A stretch of 7,746 nt of DNA, from the NCBI GenBank assembly GCA_028699795.1, contig JAQVTZ010000088.1:1-7746 (forward strand). Reading direction: 5' to 3'. Shown in pieces: positions 1 to 6,900 of the stretch. Each line of letters begins with the position of its first letter. Positions within the stretch are counted from its first letter, which is position 1. The stretch is from Clostridia bacterium. GTDB taxonomy: Bacteria > Bacillota > Clostridia > Christensenellales > DTU072. Made by a program: the position numbers and the translations under genes. The notes under the pieces are model-generated. The model made no database searches and was not told the DNA's origin. It was given only the letters and a program-made list of their open reading frames with translations.

Positions 1-1
1 A

Positions 2-1717
2 TCCAAAATTATTACGATTATCGATGATAGCGGTTCTTACGATATTGCTTACAGCGATGATACCTTAGATTATATGTCGCCTTTAGAGAGCGGTGCACAC
101 CCGTCAGCATATGCGTTGTCGCATCAACTCGTTTCGCCTGGCAATGGAGATCAGCGACCCGAGTATGATTTTCAAAGGTTCAGACAAGATACTTTTATAA
201 ACGGAACCACCAAATGGTATGACTACAATAAGGCGATGTGGGATTTCTCGGGTGACTATTATAGTACGCTCAAAGACTATATGATTGATAATAATGTAGC
301 GCATGTGGTACTGTATGCCGCGTTAAGTACTAACGAACAAACGATTCAGTTTAATAATGTTAGTTACACGCTGGGCGCCGAACACCCCATATTTGTACCA
401 ATTATTCACGGGGCGGCATTGCCTTTGGTTGTCGAGTACGGAGATTCTTTCGACCCCAACGCATACATTGATACATTAAAATCGCAAAGCGTCGATCCTT
501 TAGAAATACCTGTGCCCGAAGTTCCCGATGAAGACATTACGCTCATCTTTGGCGGTTGGTATACCACCCCCAACTACAAAACAGGAACCAAAATACTAGA
601 AGGTGAGTCCGTAACCATTACTTCTGATACCGAATTTTATGCCAAATGGATAGACGAAGACATCGGCTCCGAAGGTCTTATATTTGAATTGTCCGAAGAC
701 GAGTTGTCTTATGAAGTTGCAGGATATGTTTATCCCGAGGGCGGAGAGGATATACTTCGTATGCCGTTGTCTTACGAAGGCCTTCCCGTATCTGGCATAA
801 GAGCGGGAGCGTTAGATGTTGCGGGGGTGTGGCAAATCAGAGAAGTCGAGCTCCGCAGCGCCATATCCAATATCCAAGAAGGCGCGTTTGCTTCGTTAAT
901 CGGGCTAACATCATTCAGTATCAAAAATAACGATGAAGATTATTATAAGGTCGTAGACGGTGTGCTTTATACAGCAGATAGCAAAGTGTTGGTTCGATGC
1001 CCTTCCGCATATGCAGGTACCGTATTTACCGTACCCGCATCGGTTACCCGTATCGCCAAAGAAGCTTTTGCTCTTTGCACCAATATTATCGAAGTACAAT
1101 TCGAAGTAAATTCTCAAATAGAGGTCATAGCAGAAGCCGCGTTTTGGGAGTGTGACAATCTAACTACGATATCTTTGCCGATTTCGTTGGAAGTTATCGG
1201 CGAACGCGCATTTTACGAGTCTTCCAAACTCAATACAATTCATTTGGAAGCGGGCACTTATCATATTTTGTCTTGCGGCGCGTCTGCTTTGGCCGGCACA
1301 ATGTGGCTTGCGAACCAAACAGGACAAATTATTTTGGGCAATGTATTGTTGCTGTATAAAGAGGATATCGCCAATCCTTCTATATCGTTGATCATAGATG
1401 ACAATGTCAGCACGATAGCGGACGGCGCATTCAGCCAAGAAGCAATCACACTACATCTCGAGAGCATTACCTTTGGCGTCAACAGTTCAATAGAGCGTAT
1501 CGGCAATCTTGCTTTCAATGCTTGTCTAGATTTAGAGAAAATCTATATCATGTGCGAGCGGCTTGTCCAAATACAAGATAACGCATTCAGCGGAATCAGC
1601 TCCGGGGCTGTTTTATATGTTACGAGTGCTGTACTCACCGATTATCTAAACACTTATACCAATACCGATACGGGAGAAGTATTATTAGATGTGGAACAAA
1701 TACTTACTTGTGAGTAG
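2..1717 (+). CDS. BspA-like leucine-rich-repeat surface protein with a Listeria-Bacteroides repeat, 5' end missing
   Basis: The frame is open to the left edge, so the ATG at 74 is unlikely to be the true start; 571 codons are visible and the N-terminus, with any signal peptide, lies outside. Counting from the ATG at 74, residues 117-192 resemble an InlB B-repeat (Flg_new / Listeria-Bacteroides repeat): a GGWY motif at 160-163 and the typical ending FYAKW at 188-192. Residues about 200-535 are BspA/LRR_5 repeats with the pattern 'IxxxAFxxCxxLxxIxLPxSVxxIGxxAF', for example EAFALCTNIIEVQF and RAFYESSKLNTIHL. Such proteins are usually exported and act in adhesion or surface binding. No LPxTG motif, C-terminal membrane segment or dockerin is seen; the protein simply ends after the last repeat, so any anchoring signal must be in the missing N-terminus. 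The ligand cannot be inferred. The next gene starts only 12 nt downstream, which suggests co-transcription. Confidence 0.85.
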   Translation, partial: SKIITIIDDSGSYDIAYSDDTLDYMSPLESGAHPSAYALSHQLVSPGNGDQRPEYDFQRFRQDTFINGTTKWYDYNKAMWDFSGDYYSTLKDYMIDNNVAHVVLYAALSTNEQTIQFNNVSYTLGAEHPIFVPIIHGAALPLVVEYGDSFDPNAYIDTLKSQSVDPLEIPVPEVPDEDITLIFGGWYTTPNYKTGTKILEGESVTITSDTEFYAKWIDEDIGSEGLIFELSEDELSYEVAGYVYPEGGEDILRMPLSYEGLPVSGIRAGALDVAGVWQIREVELRSAISNIQEGAFASLIGLTSFSIKNNDEDYYKVVDGVLYTADSKVLVRCPSAYAGTVFTVPASVTRIAKEAFALCTNIIEVQFEVNSQIEVIAEAAFWECDNLTTISLPISLEVIGERAFYESSKLNTIHLEAGTYHILSCGASALAGTMWLANQTGQIILGNVLLLYKEDIANPSISLIIDDNVSTIADGAFSQEAITLHLESITFGVNSSIERIGNLAFNACLDLEKIYIMCERLVQIQDNAFSGISSGAVLYVTSAVLTDYLNTYTNTDTGEVLLDVEQILTCE

Positions 1718-1729
1718 TAGAAAAATAAA

Positions 1730-4480
1730 GTGAAATCAAATTATCAATTAAACCGTTATGGTTCATTTTGCGTTAAACAACATAAGAGGAAGCCCGGGCT
1801 ATATCAAGAAGTCAAAGGCTTCCTTCGTTTTTCTGTTAAAAATCTGGATAATTATTGCAAAAAACAAAACATCTTGTTGGATGACGAGTATCGTCAATGT
1901 GTTTCAAATTATTTTGTACAACAAGATAGGAACCCGATCCTGTTTGAGTTATTCGTATTAAATGCGCTTTGGCAAACGGGTGTGATTTTAGAAACGGCCA
2001 GAATTGGAAGATTATCGGCCGTATCACAAAACGAACATGTATTTTCAGCATGGTCTCTTTACCGAAAATTGCGTTCTAACAAAAAGATCCCAGTCTCTCT
2101 AGAGAATATTAAAAACATTTATTCGTTACTTCTTCCAGAAAAAGAACAGTCGAAAAATGTAAAAAACAAATCAAAAAAGATCAATGATAACGGGTCCACC
2201 GCTCTTATTCTCAATAGAAACAACGCTTTATCAAAAACTTTTGGGGTGCCTCTCGGTTTTATTGCGAACAAAAACACGATGATTACGGTACAAGGCAAGC
2301 AAAAAATAGTCATTCTTTTACCCGTAGAAGCGAATACCGCAAACTCCAATGTTGCGATCTCTTTAACAAACGAATGTAATACATTCGGTTACGCTTTAAG
2401 ATGCCAAAGAGGCTTGCTTGCTACGCTGTTAAAAGCAAAAATAGGGTGTAAGTTAGATTTTGATGCTTTATCAAACATTACAACGCCACTAAATGCATTG
2501 GTTCAGCCGTCCGATAATATGGTAATTGCGATTGTATCCGAAAAAAATTCGAATAAGGTGTATGAGCGCGCATCCAATTTCGGCTACCATGCGGAAGTTT
2601 TGGGTATAACATTGGCACAGCCGAAAATAAAAGTAGAAAAATTGAATCTTGCATTGCTGAATATGGATATCGATTTTATGAGAGGCGAAACGATGTTTTT
2701 GTATGCGGATATGAAAGATAAAGATGAGATTTTTTCCGTATCTGCAAATAAGCATCTCACAAAGAAAGCCGTTTGCGATATTTTTGCGGCAGTTTGCCGT
2801 CCCAAAGATAAAGCGACCGATTTTGCAGAGGTGGGGCGAATCGCTTGCGCGCCTTACGGCGGCAAAACGCGGCTAACACCTTCGCAAGTCATGGCAACGC
2901 ATAGTAAAGAAGATAAAAAAATAGTGGTAACCTCGCGGCAAGATTATAACGGAAAAATCAACAGCCCGTTTTTGGCGGCGGTTTATTCCTATATTGTTTC
3001 TTTGGCAAAATTGGTTGCATCGGGCGTGACCCCAGATGCCGTAACAATATCAGGCGTAACACCGTTGTTAAAAAAGAAGGAACAACTTGCAGATGAATTT
3101 TTGTTTCGTTTGGGTCTGTTCTATACAAAACAAGCATTTCATAACGGAATATTTGCCAATGATGAGGAAGAATCGGCTTCTGTATTTGACCATTCCGTAT
3201 CTGCGGGAGCTCTGACAGATTACGATAAAATGAGTTCCAATGTTTATCCTGTCGGGAAAAAAGTATTTTGTTTGCCCCTCAAAAGAGAGTCTGGCTTTAT
3301 GCCGGACTTTAAGTATCTCAAAAAGCTGTTTCGTGTTGTAAGTATCAATATTTCTACGGGGAATATTGTTGCAGCCTCTGTTGTCGAAGATAGTATTTTA
3401 CATGAAGTTTTGAAATCTTGCATTGGCGAAAACTGCGGTTTTTCTTTTGCAAAAGGTGATACGGGTATCCTTAACGTCTCTTATGGAGACCTTATTGTTG
3501 CTGTTAACGATATTTCGGAGCTGCAAGGGTTAGATTCGGAGTACCTCGGAATCACAGATAACACAGGAATTATCAAAAGCGCAGAGGTAGAGATAAGCAT
3601 GGAAGCTCTATACCGTTATGCCAAGGTAGAACTTCCCGACTACAAAGCTCGTCAGACCGTACAGGCAGATACTACTGTCAAAAAAGCGACTCACTTATAT
3701 ACTGGAGTAAGCCGCTTTACGCCTGCCGTTTTTCTACCTGTGTTTGATAAATCATATAAACTAATCGAGAGAGGGTTTGTTCGCGCGGGTGGAAAGGTTG
3801 CCGCGCATCCGTATGAAGAGTTCACTCAAGCGTACTTACGCGAAACAAGACAACTACTTGAGGTGTCCGACATTGTAGTCTTATCGGCTACGCCCAAAGA
3901 ACAAGGGGATAGTAAATCAAGCATATTAAATTTCATTACACACCCCGTCATTCTCGACAGTATCAATGAGCTTTTATTCCGTCGGGACGGTTTGCTTCTT
4001 GCCTTCGGTGAAGCTTTTTACAGTCTGATTGAATCGGGTTTTCTCCCTTATGGTCGATATGTAGAGCAAACGACACCGTCGTATCGAATTTCAAGGCTCA
4101 AAGAGCAGAATACGGGCAAAATTTCGCGTGCGAAAATTGTGTCTAACAGTAGCCCTTGGTTGTCGGGTGTGCCTATCGGGAGCGTTTATTCCACGGTTAC
4201 CGCAAGCGGCGAATGCACGGTGCAGATTGCGGAAAAATCACTAAATGAATTACTATCTAAAGCGCAAATATGCGCCCAATATGTAGATTTTGAAGATATG
4301 GCGACCGCGTTATACCCATACAATCCCATTGGGAATACAGCGGCCATCGAGTCTCTTTGTTCTCCCGATGGTAGAATCTTTGGTTCGGTAGGGCATAATT
4401 TTAAGGTTTCGCAAATGTTTAATGTGAAAGAAACTACCGATCTCGATTTGTTTCGTCACGGGATTGAGTATTTTAGATAA
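1730..4480 (+). CDS. Catalytically degenerate PurL (FGAM synthase) paralogue, putative pseudoenzyme
   Basis: This is a 916-residue homologue of the single-chain FGAM synthases of the Clostridium/Bacteroides type (normally roughly 1,240 residues). Recognisable blocks, by recall of the family: linker domain at about 29-115 (YFVQQDRNPILFELFVLNALW matches the family 'YF...RNPT..E....D..W'); the C-terminal half of AIRS domain 1 at about 170-300; AIRS domain 2 at about 340-600, with PYGGKTRLTPSQ at 375-386 and AAVYSYIVSLAKLVASG at 416-432; and a class I glutamine amidotransferase-like domain at about 660-916, with NSSPWLSG at 806-813, YPYNPIGN at 862-869 and SPDGRIFGSVGH at 878-889. The PurS-like N-terminal domain (about 200 residues) and the metal/ATP-binding core of AIRS1 are absent. 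Key residues are replaced: WSDHCRHT is now W81...T89 with a different interior, GGKDSMSG is now NDEEESAS (477-484), the nucleophilic Cys is G760, and the triad Glu after H889 is F891. FGAM synthase activity is therefore very unlikely. The start is the first in-frame start codon, a GTG, with no clear Shine-Dalgarno sequence; translational coupling to the preceding gene is possible. Function unknown. Confidence 0.9.
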   Translation: MKSNYQLNRYGSFCVKQHKRKPGLYQEVKGFLRFSVKNLDNYCKKQNILLDDEYRQCVSNYFVQQDRNPILFELFVLNALWQTGVILETARIGRLSAVSQNEHVFSAWSLYRKLRSNKKIPVSLENIKNIYSLLLPEKEQSKNVKNKSKKINDNGSTALILNRNNALSKTFGVPLGFIANKNTMITVQGKQKIVILLPVEANTANSNVAISLTNECNTFGYALRCQRGLLATLLKAKIGCKLDFDALSNITTPLNALVQPSDNMVIAIVSEKNSNKVYERASNFGYHAEVLGITLAQPKIKVEKLNLALLNMDIDFMRGETMFLYADMKDKDEIFSVSANKHLTKKAVCDIFAAVCRPKDKATDFAEVGRIACAPYGGKTRLTPSQVMATHSKEDKKIVVTSRQDYNGKINSPFLAAVYSYIVSLAKLVASGVTPDAVTISGVTPLLKKKEQLADEFLFRLGLFYTKQAFHNGIFANDEEESASVFDHSVSAGALTDYDKMSSNVYPVGKKVFCLPLKRESGFMPDFKYLKKLFRVVSINISTGNIVAASVVEDSILHEVLKSCIGENCGFSFAKGDTGILNVSYGDLIVAVNDISELQGLDSEYLGITDNTGIIKSAEVEISMEALYRYAKVELPDYKARQTVQADTTVKKATHLYTGVSRFTPAVFLPVFDKSYKLIERGFVRAGGKVAAHPYEEFTQAYLRETRQLLEVSDIVVLSATPKEQGDSKSSILNFITHPVILDSINELLFRRDGLLLAFGEAFYSLIESGFLPYGRYVEQTTPSYRISRLKEQNTGKISRAKIVSNSSPWLSGVPIGSVYSTVTASGECTVQIAEKSLNELLSKAQICAQYVDFEDMATALYPYNPIGNTAAIESLCSPDGRIFGSVGHNFKVSQMFNVKETTDLDLFRHGIEYFR

Positions 4481-4503
4481 AGGTATTACTAGCATAATAA
4501 AAG

Positions 4504-4532
4504 AGCCTATCGTAGGATAAGCCCTTTTTTTA
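4504..4532. terminator. Hairpin terminator between convergent genes, better formed in the leftward transcript
   Basis: Arms GAGCCTATC (4504-4512) and GATAAGCCC (4517-4525) enclose a 4-nt loop. They are flanked by A residues on the left and a T-run on the right, so either strand could terminate. On the + strand the stem has two A/C-type mismatches. On the - strand those positions become G-U wobbles, giving nine continuous pairs followed by TTTTATTA. It therefore best serves the M28 peptidase transcript and probably serves the PurL-like transcript more weakly. Confidence 0.7.
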
Positions 4533-4548
4533 TTGCTAAAAAATTAAA

Positions 4549-5802
4549 CTAGTTTTTTGTTTCTACTTGCGGCAATCCTTTTTCGTCATACAGTTCCAGC
4601 GTTTTCATTACGGTTTTGTAGCATAACCCGAGACATTCTTTGGAGAGATTGTCGTAACTGTCTTTGCGCGTATGATAATAAGGTTGTAATTGATGATTGA
4701 TAGCGGCAAGGCAAGTAGATTTCATGCCGGCAAGAGCGAATGCCGCGCTGTCGGTAGAGCCCATAGGCACAGTAGCATATTTGATTTTGCGGTCGATTGC
4801 TTGCTCGCCCGCTTCTTGCACCAACTTGGCAACCTGAGGGTCAGTTTTTACAATTCCGTTTAAATCTTTGGTGTAGATAGACAGATGATCGGTTTCGTGC
4901 AAAGTTTCTAATACGATAAAAATGGTTTCGACATCAGAAAGTTTGTCTTTATTTGCTTTTGCAAACGCCATGGCGCCGCGAAGACCCGCTTCTTCAGAGC
5001 CCGCCATCAGAGCGCAAACCTCGGTGTTTTCGAGTGAAATGTTTTCGTCTTTAAGCGTTTTAAGTACAGAAAGCGCAGTAAAGTTGGCGGTAAGGTTATC
5101 ATTGGCACCATCTACGGTACGGAACGGATTGAAAAAGTATAACAGACTGAGAACGACAGGGACACAATAGGCGGTGCAGACAATCAGCGCAGTACGGTAG
5201 GGGGTGGGAGAAATGACAGGGAACACGTCGAAACCGTTTAGGATAATGCCAGCTATCCCCATTGCGATAACAAAGGGAATTGTCGCTAAGGAAGCAAGCA
5301 ATTGTATTTCGAACAAAACGGCACCGCCAAGATTGAGGTAGCCCCATTCTGGCGCGGCATCGGTGTGACCGCAAAACACAATACGCCTTTTTACTTCGCC
5401 TTTTGGTTTTTTGCTGGCAAAAACATTTGTCGAAGTCTTTTTGGGGAAGAAAGGCGCCGTAACATGGATATACAGCAACAGCTGATACACAAGTAACAGC
5501 AAGCCTGTTATTGTAATCAGTATTGCGCCGATATTGATATTGAACCAAAGACAAGTGATTGCGCCTAAAAGTAAGACGATATCGAAGTAAATCCAACCCA
5601 TAAACGCTAACGGATGAAGGGTGAATTTTTCGGTTTTGACATCATCAGCATAGTTGCCCAACTCTTTTGCGAAGTACTCTTGCGCCTGCGCTTCGCCTTG
5701 GGAGCCGGGAGCGCGCTTATCGAAGGTGGTAATAACCGTCTTAATACCGTCTGCAATATAGTCTACATTTTTGTTGACCGTGTCTTGCGAGATTTGTTTC
5801 AT
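4549..5802 (-). CDS. Membrane-embedded M28 family zinc metallopeptidase
   Basis: This 417-residue protein carries a full set of M28 (aminopeptidase Y/S family) di-zinc site residues: GHTD with H146 and D148, GANDN with bridging D235, the EE pair E270-E271 (base and zinc ligand), an acidic position around ETLHETD (299-305), and H377 in YHTRKDSYDNL. The family removes N-terminal amino acids from peptides or processes related amide substrates. Hydrophobic segments at about 66-84 and 89-112 precede the catalytic core. Two more at about 158-190 and 203-224 sit between H146 and D235, so the enzyme is an integral membrane protein with an interrupted catalytic domain. There is no signal peptide at the extreme N-terminus. 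The start is well supported: AGGAGG lies 5 nt upstream of the ATG. It lies 55 nt downstream of the 256-codon gene and is probably co-transcribed with it. The natural substrate is not evident. Confidence 0.88.
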   Translation of the reverse strand: MKQISQDTVNKNVDYIADGIKTVITTFDKRAPGSQGEAQAQEYFAKELGNYADDVKTEKFTLHPLAFMGWIYFDIVLLLGAITCLWFNINIGAILITITGLLLLVYQLLLYIHVTAPFFPKKTSTNVFASKKPKGEVKRRIVFCGHTDAAPEWGYLNLGGAVLFEIQLLASLATIPFVIAMGIAGIILNGFDVFPVISPTPYRTALIVCTAYCVPVVLSLLYFFNPFRTVDGANDNLTANFTALSVLKTLKDENISLENTEVCALMAGSEEAGLRGAMAFAKANKDKLSDVETIFIVLETLHETDHLSIYTKDLNGIVKTDPQVAKLVQEAGEQAIDRKIKYATVPMGSTDSAAFALAGMKSTCLAAINHQLQPYYHTRKDSYDNLSKECLGLCYKTVMKTLELYDEKGLPQVETKN

Positions 5803-5807
5803 GGAAA

Positions 5808-5813
5808 CCTCCT
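5808..5813 (-). promoter_or_regulatory. Strong ribosome binding site of the M28 peptidase gene
   Basis: On the - strand this reads AGGAGG, five bases ahead of the ATG at 5802. It fixes the start codon and shows that this genome uses canonical Shine-Dalgarno initiation. Confidence 0.85.
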
Positions 5814-5857
5814 ATTATATAGAAAAGCCTGTGATGCTTTTATATCCGTTAGAAATA

Positions 5858-6628
5858 TTAGTTTTGTGACGAAAGTGATTTGAGATAATCCTTAATTTCT
5901 TTTTCGGCATTAAAGTTGAGAGTTTCGCCCTTTTTAATAGCATAATAAACAATATAGCAAACTCCCGTTGCTCCCGAAACAAGCAGTTTTTTTGCGCCCG
6001 TAGGATTTTCGCTGCGGAAGTCACCGTTGGTGTCTACCACACGACTGCCGACTTCCAATTTATAAGGCAGCCCGTAAAATGCCTTTTTGATCGTACTGCT
6101 TTTTCCGCTCAGTCTTTTTTTGACTTCGTCTGCGGTAAAGGTAACTTTTATATCGGTATGGTTGGTGACCTCTATTTTTTCGATAAACGCGGGATGCTTG
6201 AGTGAGGGATAAAAGCTGCGTTTTACCGTTGCGCCGTTCATAAAATTAGCAGTTAAAATAACCGTGTCTTTTATTTCTGCCGAAACAAGCTTCTCGCGAT
6301 TGATTTCGACACCGTCCAGCATTAACTCGACTTTGGGATAAAAATTGTATGCAAAAACAGCATTAGGTTTGTTTGACTTTAATTCAATTTGCAAAAATTC
6401 GATATGTCTGAGAAGTTTAAGCGTTCCGTTTTTTGTTTTGCAATACGAAACAATACTTTGTACTTGCTCGCCTTTTTGTTCGATAATATCGCCCAAAGGT
6501 CCGTCTTGAGCGGCGGTATCCCAAAAGACAGTATGGTCCTTTGAAATTGTTTTGGCGGCGCCTTCTCCGTTTGCGCATGGTTTGATAAACTTTTTTGGAT
6601 AGCGTAAAAGGTTGAAAATATCTATCAT
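5858..6628 (-). CDS. Uncharacterised protein resembling the N-terminal beta-sandwich domain of large glycoside hydrolases
   Basis: This 256-residue protein is predicted cytoplasmic: there is no signal peptide or membrane segment. The stretch at about 70-160 (RHIEF...VELMLDG...VKRSFYPSLKHPAFIEKIEVTN) resembles the N-terminal super-sandwich domain of glycogen-debranching-like and related (alpha/alpha)6-barrel glycoside hydrolases. In those, alternating strands carry an 'R.FyPs...PafIEkiev.N' motif. The sequence stops where a catalytic barrel would normally follow (KGETLNFNAEKEIKDYLKSL at 233-252), and no barrel remnant is present before the next gene. It is thus either a stand-alone domain, perhaps sugar binding, or a truncated enzyme whose frame is intact. 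No catalytic acid/base can be assigned. The ATG is the only plausible in-frame start after the upstream stop, yet no Shine-Dalgarno sequence sits at normal spacing: the nearest GGGAGG is 32 nt upstream. The family assignment is a low-confidence recollection; that it is a real gene is likely from length, position behind a promoter and coupling to the M28 gene. Confidence 0.65.
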   Translation of the reverse strand: MIDIFNLLRYPKKFIKPCANGEGAAKTISKDHTVFWDTAAQDGPLGDIIEQKGEQVQSIVSYCKTKNGTLKLLRHIEFLQIELKSNKPNAVFAYNFYPKVELMLDGVEINREKLVSAEIKDTVILTANFMNGATVKRSFYPSLKHPAFIEKIEVTNHTDIKVTFTADEVKKRLSGKSSTIKKAFYGLPYKLEVGSRVVDTNGDFRSENPTGAKKLLVSGATGVCYIVYYAIKKGETLNFNAEKEIKDYLKSLSSQN

Positions 6629-6660
6629 TACCGTTTTATAAACGAAAAATCCGTTTTTTG

Positions 6661-6666
6661 CCTCCC
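6661..6666 (-). promoter_or_regulatory. GGGAGG purine-rich box in the leader of the 256-codon gene, abnormally far from the ATG
   Basis: On the - strand GGGAGG lies 32 nt ahead of the ATG at 6628. All in-frame codons between them lack ATG, GTG or TTG, so no better-spaced start exists in this frame. Either it is not used, or the leader folds to bring it close to the start. Confidence 0.3.
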
Positions 6667-6683
6667 TGCTTAAAACTATTTCT

Positions 6684-6712
6684 ATAGTAACATATTAAGG
6701 ATTTTTTTACAA
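6684..6712 (-). promoter_or_regulatory. Putative sigma-A promoter with extended -10 for the leftward two-gene unit
   Basis: Read on the - strand: TTGTAA (-35, at 6707-6712), a 17-nt spacer, then TACTAT (-10, at 6684-6689). The -10 box is preceded by TGT, giving the extended form TGnTACTAT. Each box matches the consensus at four of six positions. Transcription would start near 6677, leaving a leader of about 50 nt before the ATG at 6628. It lies back-to-back with the tRNA promoter, with the two -35 boxes about 15 bp apart. Confidence 0.55.
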
Positions 6713-6727
6713 GCTAATATAAATTTC

Positions 6728-6756
6728 TTGACAAATAAATTTTAATATTATAGAAT
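6728..6756 (+). promoter_or_regulatory. Near-consensus sigma-A promoter of the tRNA-Leu pair
   Basis: TTGACA (6728-6733), an exact -35 consensus, is followed by a 17-bp spacer and TAGAAT (6751-6756), which matches the -10 consensus at five of six positions. The predicted start near 6763 leaves a short 5' leader before the first tRNA at 6778, as expected for a stable-RNA promoter. Confidence 0.85.
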
Positions 6757-6777
6757 ACATATCGTCCCACGCGTTAA

Positions 6778-6864
6778 GCGGGCGTGGCGGAATTGGCAGA
6801 CGCGTTAGATTCAGGTTCTAATGGTCGCAAGGCTGTGCAGGTTCAAGTCCTGTCGCCCGCACCA
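6778..6864 (+). tRNA. tRNA-Leu (anticodon CAG)
   Basis: The 87-nt class II tRNA includes an encoded CCA (6862-6864). Acceptor arms GCGGGCG and CGCCCGC pair perfectly. The anticodon stem TTAGA/TCTAA encloses the loop TTCAGGT, with CAG at 6812-6814 decoding CUG. A long variable arm starting near 6822 and the T-arm loop TTCAAGT are typical of tRNA-Leu. It is the first gene of the transcript. Confidence 0.95.
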
Positions 6865-6900
6865 AGCAATGTCAATTTGCCTGTTAACAGTGGACAAAAT

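Noticed and set aside
1730..4480. Functional purL (FGAM synthase)
   Set aside because: The substrate, ATP and glutaminase motifs are all replaced and the PurS-like domain is absent, so naming it purL would mislead.
1730..4480. Simple pseudogene
   Set aside because: A frame of 916 codons without stop or frameshift, with scaffold motifs conserved up to the last residues, does not fit neutral decay. Orthologues would be needed to exclude it fully.
5099..5596. 165-codon frame on the - strand inside the peptidase gene
   Set aside because: It overlaps the well-supported M28 frame completely and is Arg/Cys/Ser-rich in the way of an out-of-frame shadow.
5823..5841. AAAAGC...GCTTTT hairpin containing GTGATGC (5831-5837) between the two leftward genes
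   Set aside because: A 7-mer is expected about once by chance in this length on two strands, and the six-pair stem with few following Ts is too weak to call a terminator or a solo array unit.
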